NCBI RefSeq assembly: GCF_000247815.1
Contig: NC_021673.1
Location: 1 to 64,000 of the forward strand
DNA length: 64,000 nucleotides
Origin: Ficedula albicollis
Lineage: Eukaryota; Chordata; Aves; Passeriformes; Muscicapidae
Reading direction: 5' to 3'
Each line of letters begins with the position of its first letter. Position 1 is the first letter of the stretch. A program made the position numbers and the translations under genes. This document shows positions 38,890 through 52,260 of this stretch, one piece after another. The notes under the pieces are model-generated. The model did no database searches and was not told the origin of the DNA. It worked only from the letters and a program-made list of their open reading frames with translations.

Positions 38890-40420
38890 GCCTTCCTTCA
38901 GGCTGAACAAGGTCAGTTGTCTCGGTCTTTTCTCATGTGCTGATTCAGTCATTCGATCCACCTGACAATCATCCACTGGCCTCAGTCCAGTCTGCCAATG
39001 TTTTTCTTGAACTCAGGATCCCAAAACTGGACACAGTGCTCTACTAATGAGCTAATGAGTACTTGTTAGGAGGGTAATCAAGTCCCTCAATCTCTTGGCT
39101 GTGCTCCTGACCACAGAGCTCAGGACACTGTTAGTCATCTTGCTGACAAGGCATAGCTCCTGCTCACACTCAGCTCACTGGCCACCAGTGCCTCCAGGGC
39201 CTTTCCAGCAGTGCTGCTTCCCAGCCAGGCAGCCCTCCTCCTTCCCAAGGAAGAACATTTGACTTAGGTGGCTTTCATAAAAGTTCTTGTTGGTTCATTC
39301 CTCCAATGTGTCCACAAGCATATCAGCTGGCTTCTCCACCCAGTGACCGGTGTCATCTGTAGATCTGACAAGCAAGCACTGTGCTGCCTCCTGCAGTGGC
39401 AGAGACGCTGGACTGAACAGTGCTGTGACACATCCGTGCAGAACTCTGATTCAGTCACTAGCCTCATGGCCAAGTGCAACCATTAGCCACCTCCTCAGCC
39501 TCATCATCCAAACACATGGCCGTCAGCCCGTTTAGACCAAAATGCCCCAACCTGCGTACAAGACTATTATGTATGAGAGAGTGGCCTTGAAGGGACATTG
39601 GCCAGTTCTCTCAGATGCAGCTTGTTGGGTATCACGGAGCTGAATGGGTCAAGTTTCTTCAACTAATCCCTGGTCCTATCTCCATCCACAGTCAGCTGCT
39701 CACTGATCACAGGGTATGGGAGGCATCATTAGCACAGACTGAACAAAGAGGGCTTTGAGTGCTTTCGACTACTCATTGCCTCCCTCATCACTGGATCACC
39801 TAGCCCACTCAGCACGGGGCACACATTTTCCTTGGTCAGCCTTTATTACTAGTGCAATAGTAGAAGTTTTTCTTGTCCTTGATGTCCCTTAAAGATTCCA
39901 ACTACAGCTGAGCTTTGACTTTGCTGATACCATTCCCTGCATGCCCAGGCAAGGTTTCTAAACTCCCCCTTTGTGGCCTGTCCCTGCTTCACTTCCTGTA
40001 CATTGCCTTTTGATGTTGGGACCACCACTGCGAGTAGCCTATTCTGGGCTCCTCATAAATCTGTTCATTTTCCTGCATATAAACAGGCTGCTCTTAAAGG
40101 TCCTTAAAGACCTCCCAGCTTCCCTGAGCCACTTTGCCCTTCAGAGCTGCTTCTCAAGGAATCACACCTACAAGTTCCCTGAATAAGCTAAACTCTGCTT
40201 GTCTAAAGTCCAGGGTTTGTACTTGACTACTCTCCTTTCTCATACCCTGCAAGATCTTGAATTTCTTTATTTCACAGCTGCTATATCCAACTCTACCACT
40301 GATTATCACACCCCTAACCTCTTCTTTCTTACAAGTGAATGGTAGATCCAGGTGTTCCTCACCTCTGGTTGGCTCAGATGAAGAAAGAAGTGGACAACAG
40401 CCATGCAGTGACCAAACCAC
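38890..40420 (-). mobile_element. Old CR1-like LINE remnant
   Basis: In reverse orientation it shows CCTTCAGGCTGAACAAGGTC, then GGATCCCAAAACTGGACACA, then CAGGGCCTTTCCAGCAGTGC, then CCACCCAGTGACCGGTGTCA. Further right come TTGAGCCA-type words and TCTGCTTGTCTAAAGTCCAG. The order fits an old, long CR1-family copy in intron 3. All frames are broken. The boundary on the right is uncertain. Confidence 0.55.
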
Positions 40421-41284
40421 AGCAGGACAGCTATTATGGCATGGGATCTGTGCAGAGAATTCCACATGGTGATCAGTGAACAGCAGCAGCAAAAATTGAA
40501 TAAATATTTGTATAAAGGAAAATTAAGTAGAGAAGACTAAAAGGAGAGGACAGGTGTACAAAAACCTGCCAGCACAGACAGACAAAAAGTCCTCAGAAAT
40601 CGAGGCTGAGTGAGAAGAACAGCTGCCAATACTAAAAGACAAGCATGCCACTGAAGGAGAGGCAGTTTGCTGTTTGAACATTGCACTCCACTTAGCAAAT
40701 TAAACCAGGAAAAGCATAGACAGGCACAGCTATGGAGACCGAATGGTTCTCAGCTGAGATTCTTGCATCAGAATGGGTAGGCAAGAAAGTCAAAAAACAG
40801 AATGGTGGATCACATTCATAGCTCCCTGGGAAAAAAATGTAATTATTCAGTACTAAGAGAAAATAAGACTGATCAGAAGTAATGAGGAGGCAAGGCCTGG
40901 AGAAAGAGGTACAATTTGAGGCGCAGTCATGTGTCCCTACAGACAGTTTGTGGTCTGAGGTCAAAATTGAGGCACAACTGCTAAACTTGGGTCGCAAGGA
41001 CATCATCAGCTCCAGACATTTAGGTCCCCAGCTATGAATGAAGATGCCTGTGAACTTCTACAAAATAGAATGAGGGTTCCAGCGACAGCCAAGCGTGAAC
41101 AAGAGAAAGATCCAGAAGTGAGGAAAATAGGGCAGGAAAGAGCTTGCTGGACAGAACTGGAGTTAATGTTAAATACACTATAAAAAATACTAAGCCTTGT
41201 TATGTTACAGTATGTCATTGTGAGCATAACCAAGCCCTTGAGTTCATTAAAATTGCATTTTAGACAAAAGATAGGCAGTCGATA

Positions 41285-41960
41285 CAATCAACTTGCATTT
41301 AAGTAAAGCATTTGATATACAGTCATAAAGGGAACCACTCCTTAAGACTGAAAAATGGGAGATGGAACAAGACCTGGCATAGGAAAAGTGCTCTTGTACA
41401 AAAAGGAGAAGTAGGCTAATAAAAATTAGTAATGATAAATTTGGGTGTCACTGTCATTGTCATTGCAAGGCAGAGGATAGTACAGAGAATGTAAGGTAGC
41501 TCAGAACTGTATAATGGAGATGGGATGAAATATAGCATCACAATGCACAGGATCACGCCTCAGAGTCTAAATCCTGCTCTAATATGGCTCACTTGTATGA
41601 GCCAATCACAGAATGACCAGACTGTATCAATGCGGAAAGACCTTTAAAAAAAAAAAAAAAGCAAGCACAGCAACCCAAACTTGCAGTGCTATTTCCAATA
41701 GAGCTAAAAATGCAGGAGTGGCACTCAAGCACTGGTGATACTGGCAATCTGTAATACTGCGTATAGTTCTGGTTTCTTTAGAGTTAGATTTAAAAAGGTT
41801 CGAAAGACATTAGTTTAACCTGAAACAGATAAAGCAAATTACTAAGAGGATTTCAAGAGGGGAGCCTCTCTTGGCAAATTAAAAGCACTTCCCTTGCCGA
41901 GCCTAGCAAAACAAAACCCAAGCTGCCAGATCAAAAGTACGTCTCAAGTGAGGAATCTAA
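41285..41960 (+). mobile_element. Ancient CR1 remnant
   Basis: It starts with ACTTGCATTTAAGTAAAGCA (TTTGATA follows), like the CR1 reverse transcriptase segment encoding a DFSKAFD-type motif. It later has GTGGCACTCAAGCACTGGTG, AATACTGCGTATAGTTCTGG and ATTTCAAGAGGGGAGCCTCT. It is heavily diverged and has no open frame. An internal stretch near 41600-41660, with an A15 run, may be another insertion. Confidence 0.6.
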
Positions 41961-41999
41961 CTAGTCTTGAAGTGGCAGTTGTGCCATGGCTTCCATAAC

Positions 42000-43840
42000 A
42001 GAGGGAACAAGACTGGAAGTGCCAGGATATCCCATGCAGCTCCCTAATCCAATCTTCCTACGTGCAATAGTTTGCTGGGTTGAATTTTTCACACAATTAC
42101 ATTCTTGCAAAATTAAATCCTTTTCAAATAGTTGATCTAGAGTGTCTCAGTGATCCTACCCAACCAGCTCCAGAACTATGGCACAGGCTTGACCAGAGAG
42201 ACTTGCTGGAAATCCAGCAAGAGTTACCTGTGCCAACTGACTGAGCCATTATTGTAGTGAGGAATACTGAGAACTCACCTCCTTTCCCACTACTACATAA
42301 GATCATTTTCAAGAGTCAAACGTATTTAATATTGTCCCATCTCACCTTTAAAGTTCCTAGAAATCATAAGCAAGGGTCTGCAAAAAGCCTGTGGGTAACA
42401 GATGCTGACTGGCTGGAAAGCACTCCAGAGGTAGTTACAGAAAGCTTAAAGTTTTACCCCTTGTTTCACATGCATTCCACAGACACCAGTGCAAATCCTC
42501 CACCTGACAGGACAATGACGAGCACAACACACCTTCATCCCACAGATGGTGTAAGGAATTTCTTACACACTAACTGCAGCCTAACAGAGTACCTTAACCC
42601 AAACAGAGGTCAACACTAGCACTGCAGCTGCACTGATAAAAACTCCACTGCAGAAGAGACCTCTAGCAAATGCCTTAATACTCCATCCGTTAAAGCTATT
42701 GGCTAGCAGCAACAAAGATACTGAAAAGCAAGAATATTTGGTGACAGAATGGCTCGGAAAGCATCTGAAGAGATTTTTTACATACCTGTATAAGGCTCTA
42801 CCTATTAATTCTACCTAATAATTCTACCTATTAAAGAATTATGACAGACTAGGTAAACAGAGTCAGTGATCTTCTGCTGGCAAAAAAGTTTGATTACCTC
42901 TTGCACCTTTTAATCTTATAAAGGCAACAGGCAAAATAAAAACCAAATATAAAACCACCCCCACAACCAGCCAACCCAAAAAAAACTAAAAGCATCTTGA
43001 ATGGACATGTATTTCCGGCAAGAGCCTCTCTATAGATGATGTATCATTGTCTGTGAAAACAGTTTGTGTGGGACATACTAAACTGACAGTACAAGAGATT
43101 TGGCTTTCATTATTAAAAAAGTACAGACCACCAGCAGAGCAGGAATGAGGCTTCAACACAGTTACCAGGGAGGCTGCAAGTAGTGCAAAGGTCTGAGTTT
43201 AATAGTAGCTTAGTCGTTTCAATACAGCAACATGAGGGATCTAACGGCTTACATATGAGAGGCTCCGCTTTCAGAAAGTGGCAGGAATAACAGGAGAAGA
43301 AGTGATCATACAACATCAGGGGTACCAAAGTGGGCTCACCTCTTTGGATGGCTGGTAGTAGGCACCTGTGGAAGTCCCAGAAGTGACTTTGGAGTGTGCC
43401 AGCAAGTTTGGGCTCACACTAGCAGCGGAGCTTGAAAACTTTAAAAAGGATATAGAAGAAAAGGACACATCTGTCCAAGGGATTCTGAGCCCAGAAAAAG
43501 CACCAGCAGTCAAAGCAACTGAGACTAGGATGTGAGAAGGGCGTGTGTTTTGGAGCCTTTAGGGACCAAGCAGGCTCTTGCAAACTGTACTGAAGAGGGT
43601 AAAGGAAAGGAAAAGTATGGGAATAATGAGAGAGGAGAGCAGAGAGAAATTCCAATGTTTAGAAAGGAAGTAGAAGACGTAAGCATTGAGGATCAAACAT
43701 AGGCAGACACCAAAAGCTAGACGTATCCCCAGGGATAATAGAATTATAACTCTCCAGACAGTACAGACCCCTTGGACTCTGTTGTTTACACATATTCACT
43801 TCAGCCCTAAGGTGGCACAACCACAAAAATCACAACCTCA
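42000..43840. other. Part of intron 3, nothing recognised
   Basis: Ordinary intronic DNA left of the small GC-rich patch. No exon or repeat was recognised. Confidence 0.45.
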
Positions 43841-43859
43841 CAGCCCTACTGGGCCAGAG

Positions 43860-44090
43860 ACCTGAGTCTGAGCCCACCCCCTGAGGCAGGGCCACACTAT
43901 GGAGCAGGTTTTGGGCAGGCCCAAGACGGGATGAGGAGCAGCGTGCGGAGCCGAGGCCGCGGTGGCAGCCCAGCGCCGCGGTGCCTCCAGCAAGCGGCAG
44001 TGCTGGCTCGGCTAACCCAGGCACAAGGCCGCCTGGCCGGCTGCTCCACGCTCCCAGCCCCCAGCCCAGCCCCAGCCTGCCTCTCCACAC
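43860..44090. promoter_or_regulatory. Small GC/CpG-rich patch in intron 3
   Basis: A GC-rich patch about 130 bases downstream of exon 3 on the transcribed strand, containing GGAGCCGAGGCCGCGGTGGC, AGCGCCGCGGTGCC and GGCCGCCTGGCCGGC. Flanking DNA is AT-leaning. It may be a small CpG island, enhancer or internal promoter, which is inference from composition. Open frames across it are short. Confidence 0.4.
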
Positions 44091-44220
44091 TTTCACACAC
44101 TGCCTACTTACTTTTTAATTAGATTTTTAAACAAAAAGTGAAAGAATTTTCTAAAATTCCTCTAATTGCACTAAGATGCTGAACTGATTGGGAAGGGAAT
44201 AGGAAATGAAAGCGACTCAC

Positions 44221-44263
44221 CCTCTGAGGGAGAATTTTGTCAGCCATCTTCCTCCTCTTGGCA
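44221..44263 (-). CDS. SMARCD3: SMARCD3 coding exon 3 (basic segment)
   Basis: This short 43-base exon encodes the split Ser99 and residues 100-113, AKRRKMADKILPQR, which are nearly invariant across SMARCD proteins. The basic KRRK cluster could serve as a nuclear localisation signal; that is inference. The acceptor AG is the complement of 44264-44265 and the donor GTGAGT is at 44215-44220. The exon ends in phase 0. Confidence 0.95.
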
Positions 44264-44499
44264 CTGTACATTTTTTAAAGAAAAAAACACGTTACCATGG
44301 TGACAGATCTAGGAGTAACGAGGCCACCTGCTAAATTATCCTGACATCTCCACATGCTGGTGCACAGCTGTGCATGCATCAGCAAAAGGGTCTCACCCAT
44401 GCCCAGGACCTCGTACCCCTTCCCTCAGCAGCCTGGGGAGGCAGTTAGGTAAGAACAAATCAGGGCTGTCTGTTATGCATCCTGGAAAGAAGTCTCTAA

Positions 44500-45010
44500 G
44501 TTCTTTGAACACAGCGTCTGTGGTGCAGGGTGGCAATGCATGCAAGTGCGTGTGCACACACTGCTCTAGGTGCAGAGGAGCGTGCAGGGGACAGTGTCAC
44601 GTGCGGCGAGCACAGCCACACCTGTGCGTGGGCACATCTGAGTGGCCAGCGCCTGCACGCAGCACAGCAACTTGTTCAACAGACAACACGCTTTTGTTCA
44701 ATCGTGCCCATACATATGTGTGTATTTCATATGATGCATGAAAACACACACTTATGCACACCCTTCCTTCCTTATCTACATACACACTTTTTTTTTACTG
44801 TAACATGTTTGCATGAGTGATGGACAAAGGGAAAAGACCTTACATTTCCACATTTCTTCATCTTTATGAGTACACATGTGGGAAGATGTATGTGTGCCTG
44901 TGAATACATACTGCGTCCATACCCAGGCATAGGCACATTTCTATAGCTATGCTTTTAAAAACACACTTGTACTCATGTACATAAACACAAATGTGTATGT
45001 GCCTGAGAAG
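44500..45010. repeat. Scattered CA/TG-rich purine-pyrimidine stretches
   Basis: Many short ATGCATGC, GTGTGCACACAC, ACACACAC and ATGTGTGT words over about 500 bases of intron 2, without one long microsatellite. Simple-sequence bias only. Confidence 0.5.
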
Positions 45011-47280
45011 TGGTACTGTCAGGAAGACTGTCTTCAGATTCTAAGAACTGTTCATGCCCACCAAACCTGTCACCCAGCTTTCTCTAACAGGACCAAGAGG
45101 TCCTATTCTTCATCTCTTTAATTTGTGAGGCCTTTATCTTCAGCAGGAGATGAATCACTCCATCTGTGACAGACAAATGGGAGAAAGCAAACCACCTGCT
45201 GCCACTCTGTCATGTCACAAATACACCCCTCACTGTCGTCACACTGGAAGTCTGTCACCAGCCATGTCCACATAAAAGCTGTTTCCACGCACACTGGTGT
45301 GGTATATGCTCTTCCTTTGTTTGTTGATAATAAACCAGGGCCAAAATATCAGATTCTTAAGACTCTTCCCCATCCCCACATAAGCCAAGGCTGAGGTACT
45401 CTGTGCCTGGAGGTACGGAGGGCAGAAAATTCAGTTACACCCAACTTAATAGGTGAACAATGTCCTTTTTTAAAAGTGAAGGAATAATGAGAATGGAATG
45501 TTACACAGTGTGAAACTCCAGTACCTTCCACAGCTCACAAAATCAAATCTGCACTGAAACACTGCACAGAATTTGGAAATAAAGGCTGAGCAAGCCCCAG
45601 CCTCCCAAAGGGACTGGGATATGCATGTACCTGCAACAACCCCACAGGCTTGCAAATAAAAAGCAAGAAAAAAATAAAGCAACATCCCCAAACAATTTGG
45701 CTCTCAACCACTTCTTCAATAGTTTTTTACAAAAATTAGATTTTTTGTTTCCACCAAACCTGCCAAGAAAGGACAAGTGCAACTTTCTTGGCCTGTGCTA
45801 GAAAACATGGAACTCATTTACCACCCCCCTAAATTTGACCCAAGGTGCCAGAAAAGTGTGCCTGAACAAATAGAATGAGAAATGACAGGGAGGTGGAAAT
45901 GAAAAGAAGGAAAACATTCAACACATTATCTGAAGGGAAGGCATGGCTGAAGAAACAGCCTTCTGAGAACCCAGGGAGCACTGGTGTGAACTGGGCTCAA
46001 GGCAGTAGAGATTACTGCTGGGTTCCAAACTAGAAACACTGAAGTCGAGAGGGGAAGGGCATTTTTTCTGTGAGTCAAGCCACCAACTTTTAGCAAATAC
46101 TGCACTTTAATGCTCCCTGGAAACTAGTTAGTGACTAAAGTTTACCTTAATTATCCAGCAGGGGCAATTTTTCAGGTTATATCCACCCTAGTACCTGAAG
46201 GCTGGTCATTATTTTGCACAGTTCCCTGGAGAACCTCCTGGGAGGTGCTACAGAATGTGCATTTTGGCTGGTGCTGGATAAGGCCTCCAACACGCACATG
46301 CACTGCTTGTGCTCACGTGCTGCACTCCCACACATTCCTTCTGTTCAACCTTTTTCAATTGTCATATATTAATACTGTCAAGATCAGTGTCCTTTCCAGA
46401 TGCATCCCAGACACAAGGATTCCCAAATCTGGCTTGCTGATCCAAGGTATATAACCTGGACAGAGCAGGGCTCCTGAAGAACTGAGCTTAGAGAGTCATG
46501 TTTTAGCTGCAGCTGGATTCCCTGACACCACTAGAACACTGCCTGAAGCTCTGTATACATCTGTAGTGATTTTGCAAAAGGTAGCCCACACAGATGACTG
46601 CACCCTATGAGTGTGTGGATCACACTCAACACTCAAGACTGATGAGATCTAATATATTGCAAAAAGAAATTAGTTAACTTATTTGAGAGAATGTATTCAG
46701 CAATATACAAGATGAGCATATCTCCAAAAGAAAGTTTCTTATAAAAATCCCTCTAATTTTATGAAATTATTTAGTGCATATTAAGTTACTCTGTATGTTA
46801 AAACACTTGGGACAACTGCAAGTTTTATGGCCAAGCTTCTGAGTGACCACAGTACAAGTATTCACACGACAAACCAAGGTTTTTTCCACTTGTGTCATTT
46901 ACAAACTACTACGTTAGCCAGTTTGAAATGAGAGCAATTATGCAGAAGAGGCAACAAATAATATGATAATTGTACTATATTAGAAGAGAACTGTTCATTA
47001 ATTCTAAAGGCTAAACATACTCGACAGATTTATGGCCTAACAAACCTGCGAAGTAAAAGCAGAGCGACTTCAAAATCATTATTAAAGGACATTATTAAAG
47101 GTTGGTTTGTTCAAGACCATTCACAAACAAAAAAAGAGTAAATTTTACCAATGTTTTTCTTGCTTAAAAAACTGACAATACATAGATATTCTATTCTGTC
47201 TCATTTGATCTTAAAGGTCTTACCTACTACTAAACAGGTACCATCTTTGCTTCCTCAAATTGCCCTCCTGTGCTTTCTTT
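45010..47280. other. Rest of intron 2, nothing recognised
   Basis: AT-leaning intronic DNA with no recognised exon or repeat. Confidence 0.45.
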
Positions 47281-47293
47281 CCAGAGCACTCAC

Positions 47294-47511
47294 CTCCTAG
47301 CTCGGTTCTGAGTGGCTTGCTGCTGCTGTTGCACTTGCTGCTGCACCTGCTGCTGTTGGACCTGCTGTGGCGCAGTGCGTTTTCTTGTTGTTTCCATCAC
47401 AGTCTGGGGCATCCCAGGTCGCACAGAGGGGCTTCCAACGTACTGGGGACCTGGAGGACCCATGGGAGCCCCCTGATGGGGCATTCGAGCTCCTGATGGC
47501 ATCCCAGGGCG
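47294..47511 (-). CDS. SMARCD3: SMARCD3 coding exon 2 (Pro/Gly and Gln-rich linker)
   Basis: This exon encodes residues 27-98 plus two bases of codon 99. It opens with [20 protein letters not shown], a SMARCD3 signature, followed by [20 protein letters not shown] and a glutamine-rich stretch [17 protein letters not shown] ending in ATQNRAR. The acceptor AG is the complement of 47512-47513 and the donor GTGAGT is at 47288-47293. The last two bases (AG) join T of exon 3 to make Ser. The Q-rich part is longer and more regular than the Pro/Ser/Gln segment of human SMARCD3, and looks more like the QQIQQVQQQ linker of SMARCD1. The region is probably disordered. Confidence 0.96.
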
Positions 47512-47519
47512 CTGGAGGA

Positions 47520-50500
47520 AACGCGAAACAGAAAGAAAAGCCAGTTTGGTTCCTGTTCTGCAGCTGCCAAGACATTTGTACATCACGCAACACTGGCCTC
47601 AACAGGTTCCCCGTTTTGACCATCCTGGAAGCACTAAGCAGCAACACAAAGCATGCCAGCTCTGTGACTGGTGTATTGTGGATGGCATGAAGAGGCATTC
47701 AGGGATAAAGCAGGCAGGAAACATGGAGGCCAAATACTAGGCTTGGGAAAACACTCAGTGGTCAGCAGCATATCCAGAGCAGGTCCCAGCTGGGAGATCT
47801 ACCTTCAGCCCAAGGAGAACAGCCCATGGCAGCAACACGCAGCCCAAACTGGTGCAGCTCCTGGGCTGCTCAGAGCTGCACTGCTCCCCACTGCCCTGCA
47901 CTACCCAGCAGGCAGCTCTCGTCAGCTGAGAGACACAAACCAGCAGAGGCAAAACACCAGGAGAAACATTGCCCATTAAGAGCCTTCTGCTTCACCTACA
48001 CCAGAGAGCAGTGTCAGTTCACAATGCAACACAAATCCTTTAAGAAAAAGGTCATGTCTCTGATCAAGCCTTTAAAATAAATACATTTTAAAAAAAAGAA
48101 ATGGATTTGGTAGTTTGTCAGCAGTCCCTGTAGGCATTCTAAAGCCCTGGCATTTATGCTGACTTCTGCATGCTCTTGAGAGACAGTGGTTCAAATCAAA
48201 ATCTTAATGCTGCATGAGACACACAGTAAACCAAATTCTGAATTCTAAAAGTTTATAGTCATCAAGGAAAACCACCAATAAAATAATTACTACCTGTAAA
48301 ATGCAATTCAAAACAGAGATATGAACTTAGTCTCATACTGAGAATTATCAACATGTATATGGCCACATATACGCAAAAATACAGCCACACACACACTCTC
48401 TAGGCATTTTAACCAGGATGAGAATAACCATAAAACAAAAGGCCTTTGAAAGCCAGGTCCCTCTACAAAGTCTTTTACGGAAACCAAGAGGCAATGGCAT
48501 CCATTATGGATAAACAATTTGTTAAGGGATAGAAATAGGGCAAAAGTAATTGGTTCTTAAAATAAAAGAAAGGCACATGTACAATTCTGCTCTGACTTCT
48601 CCTTTCTGGCACATTTAAAACAACCTGGGAAAAAAAAGAACCAAAAAAAAGCCAGGAAAAAAAGCAAGGAAGTAAGAAAGTTTGTTGGAAATGCTGTTAT
48701 TCATGCTGGCAAGGATGAAGGCCAGCTTCAAGAACTGCAGAAGGACTTTATGAGACAGAATGAATACTTAAAAGGAAGATACAAATGTAATTCAATACAT
48801 ATTGAACTGAATTACAAAAGGGGGGAAAAAAAATCCAAGAATCACTAGGTGATGGGTCCTGAGCTGACTGTTCTCCAGCAGAACCAAATCTTGTTTAAAC
48901 AGACACTTCCAGAAAAATATTGGTTTGGTGGTTACTAGAGGTAAGAAAAAAGTCATAAATAAGAAATAAGAGTGGAGGGAACAGAGGACATCAGTGTGCC
49001 ATGGCCATGATGTGCCCGTAAGTGAATGTCTGTGTGCAGCTCTGGCTCCTGCAGCTCAGCGATGGCAGAGCAGAGCTGAAACAAGGACAAGAATGGCACA
49101 GAAATTCTTAACATATGGAACTGCATCCATGGAAGTAAAGGTAAATATATTGTGACTTTTCATCTGGAAAGAGGTGATCCAAGGCAATCTAAAGAGGCAT
49201 TTGCCAGAGCTCTACAGAATCACGTGTGGCCTGGGGAGGACAGTCGGATATTGACTGTTCACTGCCCCTGCTAGAATAGTGAACCCTGGCCATCAGCACA
49301 GGGGTCAGGCTCACAGACCACTGGAGGAGCGAGTTTGTCACACGGTGGGTGTCAGCCTGTGGAACCCTCTGCTAACAACATGGGAGACATACTTGGCTCA
49401 ATAGTTGCAGACTGAGAAAGGACTTGGGAGAAATACACTACCAGACCCCCAAGATGCATGCAGCCCTGAGGGCATGCAAGCCAGTCCACTGCAGGTGAGA
49501 AGAAAATATTTAGTCCACAGTCAACACATATAATTATTTTTTAAAGTTTATTTCATCTTTATCTCATAATTTCTATGATTTCTAAATATATAATTATGTA
49601 TTATAATAAAACATAATTCTAAAAATAATTTGGACCCACATCTCAAAATTAACCACTCAAATCCATTATAACTCCCAAAGCCCCAGCTCAGTGCCTCCCT
49701 GATCATCACAAGTCTTAGATACTCCTCACACTTGTATCTATAAAGGAAACTGGAGAAAGGAGGGGGAACAGATGATCAGCAAAGAACCAATATGGGCTAT
49801 AACTGGTACGGACAGAGAACGCAGGAGGTAGGAGAGTCACCAGGGCAGGAATCCAAGCAGGTGAATTCAGCAAGTGTCAGCGTAAGAAAGCAATGGCAGG
49901 TACGGCCATGGAGAGGGCAGCAAGCAGCTGACGGACCAAATTACAGCTTTGTGCAAAGCTCCAAAAGTCTTCTGCCATGAGCCTGGAGCCCTGAGAACAG
50001 CTGGAAGGGAACAGTGCTCTCTGTCCCCCTGTATGCGCCCCCACCCTATAACCCAGGCAGTCAGCAGAAAGAAATGGCCCAGAAAATGCTTCTCTCTTGA
50101 GCCTGCATTTAAGATCTGTCATCTATCAAGCCACACATTGTGGCCTCCTTCCAGCAAAGGGCAAAGTACCGGGCCAGCTGCTGCCTGTCAGTCAGTTGGG
50201 GACATGTGACAGTCATTCAGAGGAGCCCGGACCCTGAGCACAGCCATCTCATGGAGACTGACGGGCCACATGGAAAACACTGAAGACCCATTTTGGTGCT
50301 GCTCTAAAGGACAACAAGGGCTTGAAGAACAAGGTCAGCAAGCTAAATCTACTCTCAGTCTTGGTCTTATGTCTTTGAACTTCCTTCGGTTTCCTTTGTT
50401 AAGCACTAGAGTAGAGAAACATAGAGAAATGACAAAAATGAGAAAAGAGAGGCAGCTCTAGCAAAAGCACATTAGATCTCATCCCTTGACTGCCTCATTC

Positions 50501-52050
50501 CTTTGCCTCTGTTCTCATGCTCCTACCTCTGATATCACTCATAGATAAAATATTACACACTATGCAACTATTCAACTGTCTTCCTGCTGCAAGCCCATCA
50601 GACTCCCAAGATACATGTATTATGTATTTAAAGCCTTTATAAAAGAAGAACATACAAGCAGTATCTCACCTTATCTAAAAGCTTATTTTGCTCTCAAACA
50701 TGTGTGAGACAAGACAGTGAGGGACAATACATCAAATTTTTCACACTTAAAAAAAAAAAAAAGTTTTCATAGTAAAGAATATTCCAGTATCATTACAGCT
50801 TTTGAAAGAGATCTTGAAGGTGCATCTATTTACAGGTTAGTACCTGTCTTTCCCCCTCTATCTCAGCAGGATGGAATCTGTCTTAAACAAGAAGCATCCA
50901 CAGGAAACGCTGCATTGCAAAACGGCGCTGACACATCCTCCTTCCTAGGAAATCGTCTACCTGAGATCCCCATCCCTGACCCATCTCTGTTTGTACCCAC
51001 AGTTCTATCTCCTTTTTACCTTCATTGATTCCATTTACATGTATTAATCTGCACAAACACCACACTGGACAGAGGGCAAAACCACTGTGGGCCATAGGAA
51101 ATGAGGAAGAGCCAGCCTGACCCCAGCTGAAGGGAGCACTCTCACAGCTCAGAGAAGGTGAAGCAGAGAGCAGAGCAGTGGTGAGGCACAGCAGCAAGGC
51201 AAAGGCAGCACAGTGCACAAAGGCACACGAGCACTGTTCCATGCACGTGTCCTGGTCCCCAGTTCTGCCGATTGCCTGCGCAGTGTGCACGGCCCAGCAC
51301 TGCTCTGGGCAGCTCTTCCAGTGTGAGCATGGCAGGGCAGCAGAACAGCACCCCCGACACCTGCTGCCACAGCTCCCCACTGCCTTCCGCTGACAAGCCT
51401 CCAAAGCCACGTTTGGCTTGTCTGCAGTCTTCCTTGCCGGAACTTCCTGCCACATCAGAGCTCTGCCTCTGTCCTCTTTGTTATCCTTAGTGAACTTCTG
51501 TCTGACAGCAGTAACAAGACAACATTAGAGCAGTGCTTTTCCACACTCTTCTACTGTGGAGTCTTTTGTCAGGGGATGTGCATCACAGCAGTCAAAACAC
51601 AGAAGCAGAAAAAAGGAGTCCTGTCTGGACATACCAGTAAAGGAAAACAACCTGGAGAACTGACAGGTGAAAGTATAAGGATGTGTCAAGAAAAGAAAAG
51701 CAAACACACCCACAAGAGGACTCAGAAAGAGACTGAACAGAGAGCCAGGAGCTGCTGCATTGCAGTTGAGTGCTGAGCTGCACTTACAGCAATCTCCTGT
51801 CCTGACAGACTCCATCCACCTCAGCACCACACAGGAGGCTCTTACGGCTGGCTCATGAGGAACAGCCACCAGCTTCCTGTTAACAGAGACACTGACAGAC
51901 TCTGAAAATAACCACCACCGCCAAGTATACAAACAGCATATTTCTTAACTAAAAAGGAGCCTCCAAGAAAGATGGAGAAAGACTTTACATGGGCCTGGAG
52001 TAGTAGAACAAGAGAGAAGCGCTTCACACTGACAGACAGTAGATCTAGAT
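47520..52050. other. Intron 1, right of exon 2: nothing recognised
   Basis: About 4.5 kb of intron. I searched for an alternative first exon (short isoform, MTPGLQ-type) and did not see one. Several 60-190-codon frames near 50883-51490 lie in a GC-richer stretch but resemble no protein. Confidence 0.4.
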
Positions 52051-52059
52051 GAGAAGAAA

Positions 52060-52260
52060 ATTCTTTACTTATGAGGGTCGTGAGGCCCAGGTTGTGGCTG
52101 CCTCATCCCTGGAAGTGTTCAAAGCCAGGCTGGATGGAGCTTGGAGAAATCTGGTCTAGTGGAAGGTGTCCCCACCCACGGCAGAGGGGTGAGACAAGAT
52201 GATCTTTAAGGTCCCTTCCAATCCAAACCTATTCTATTCTAAACCCTTCCAATTCTATGG
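52060..52260 (+). mobile_element. CR1 LINE 3' fragment
   Basis: It contains GAGGGTCGTGAGGCCCAGGT, CATCCCTGGAAGTGTTCAAA, GCCAGGCTGGATGGAGCTTG and AAGGTCCCTTCCAATCCAAA, ending in CCAATTCTATGG. A typical CR1 3' end, truncated on the left. Confidence 0.85.

Noticed and set aside
50883..51490. Overlapping frames of up to 190 codons on both strands
   Set aside because: They shadow each other in a GC-richer part of intron 1 and resemble no protein.
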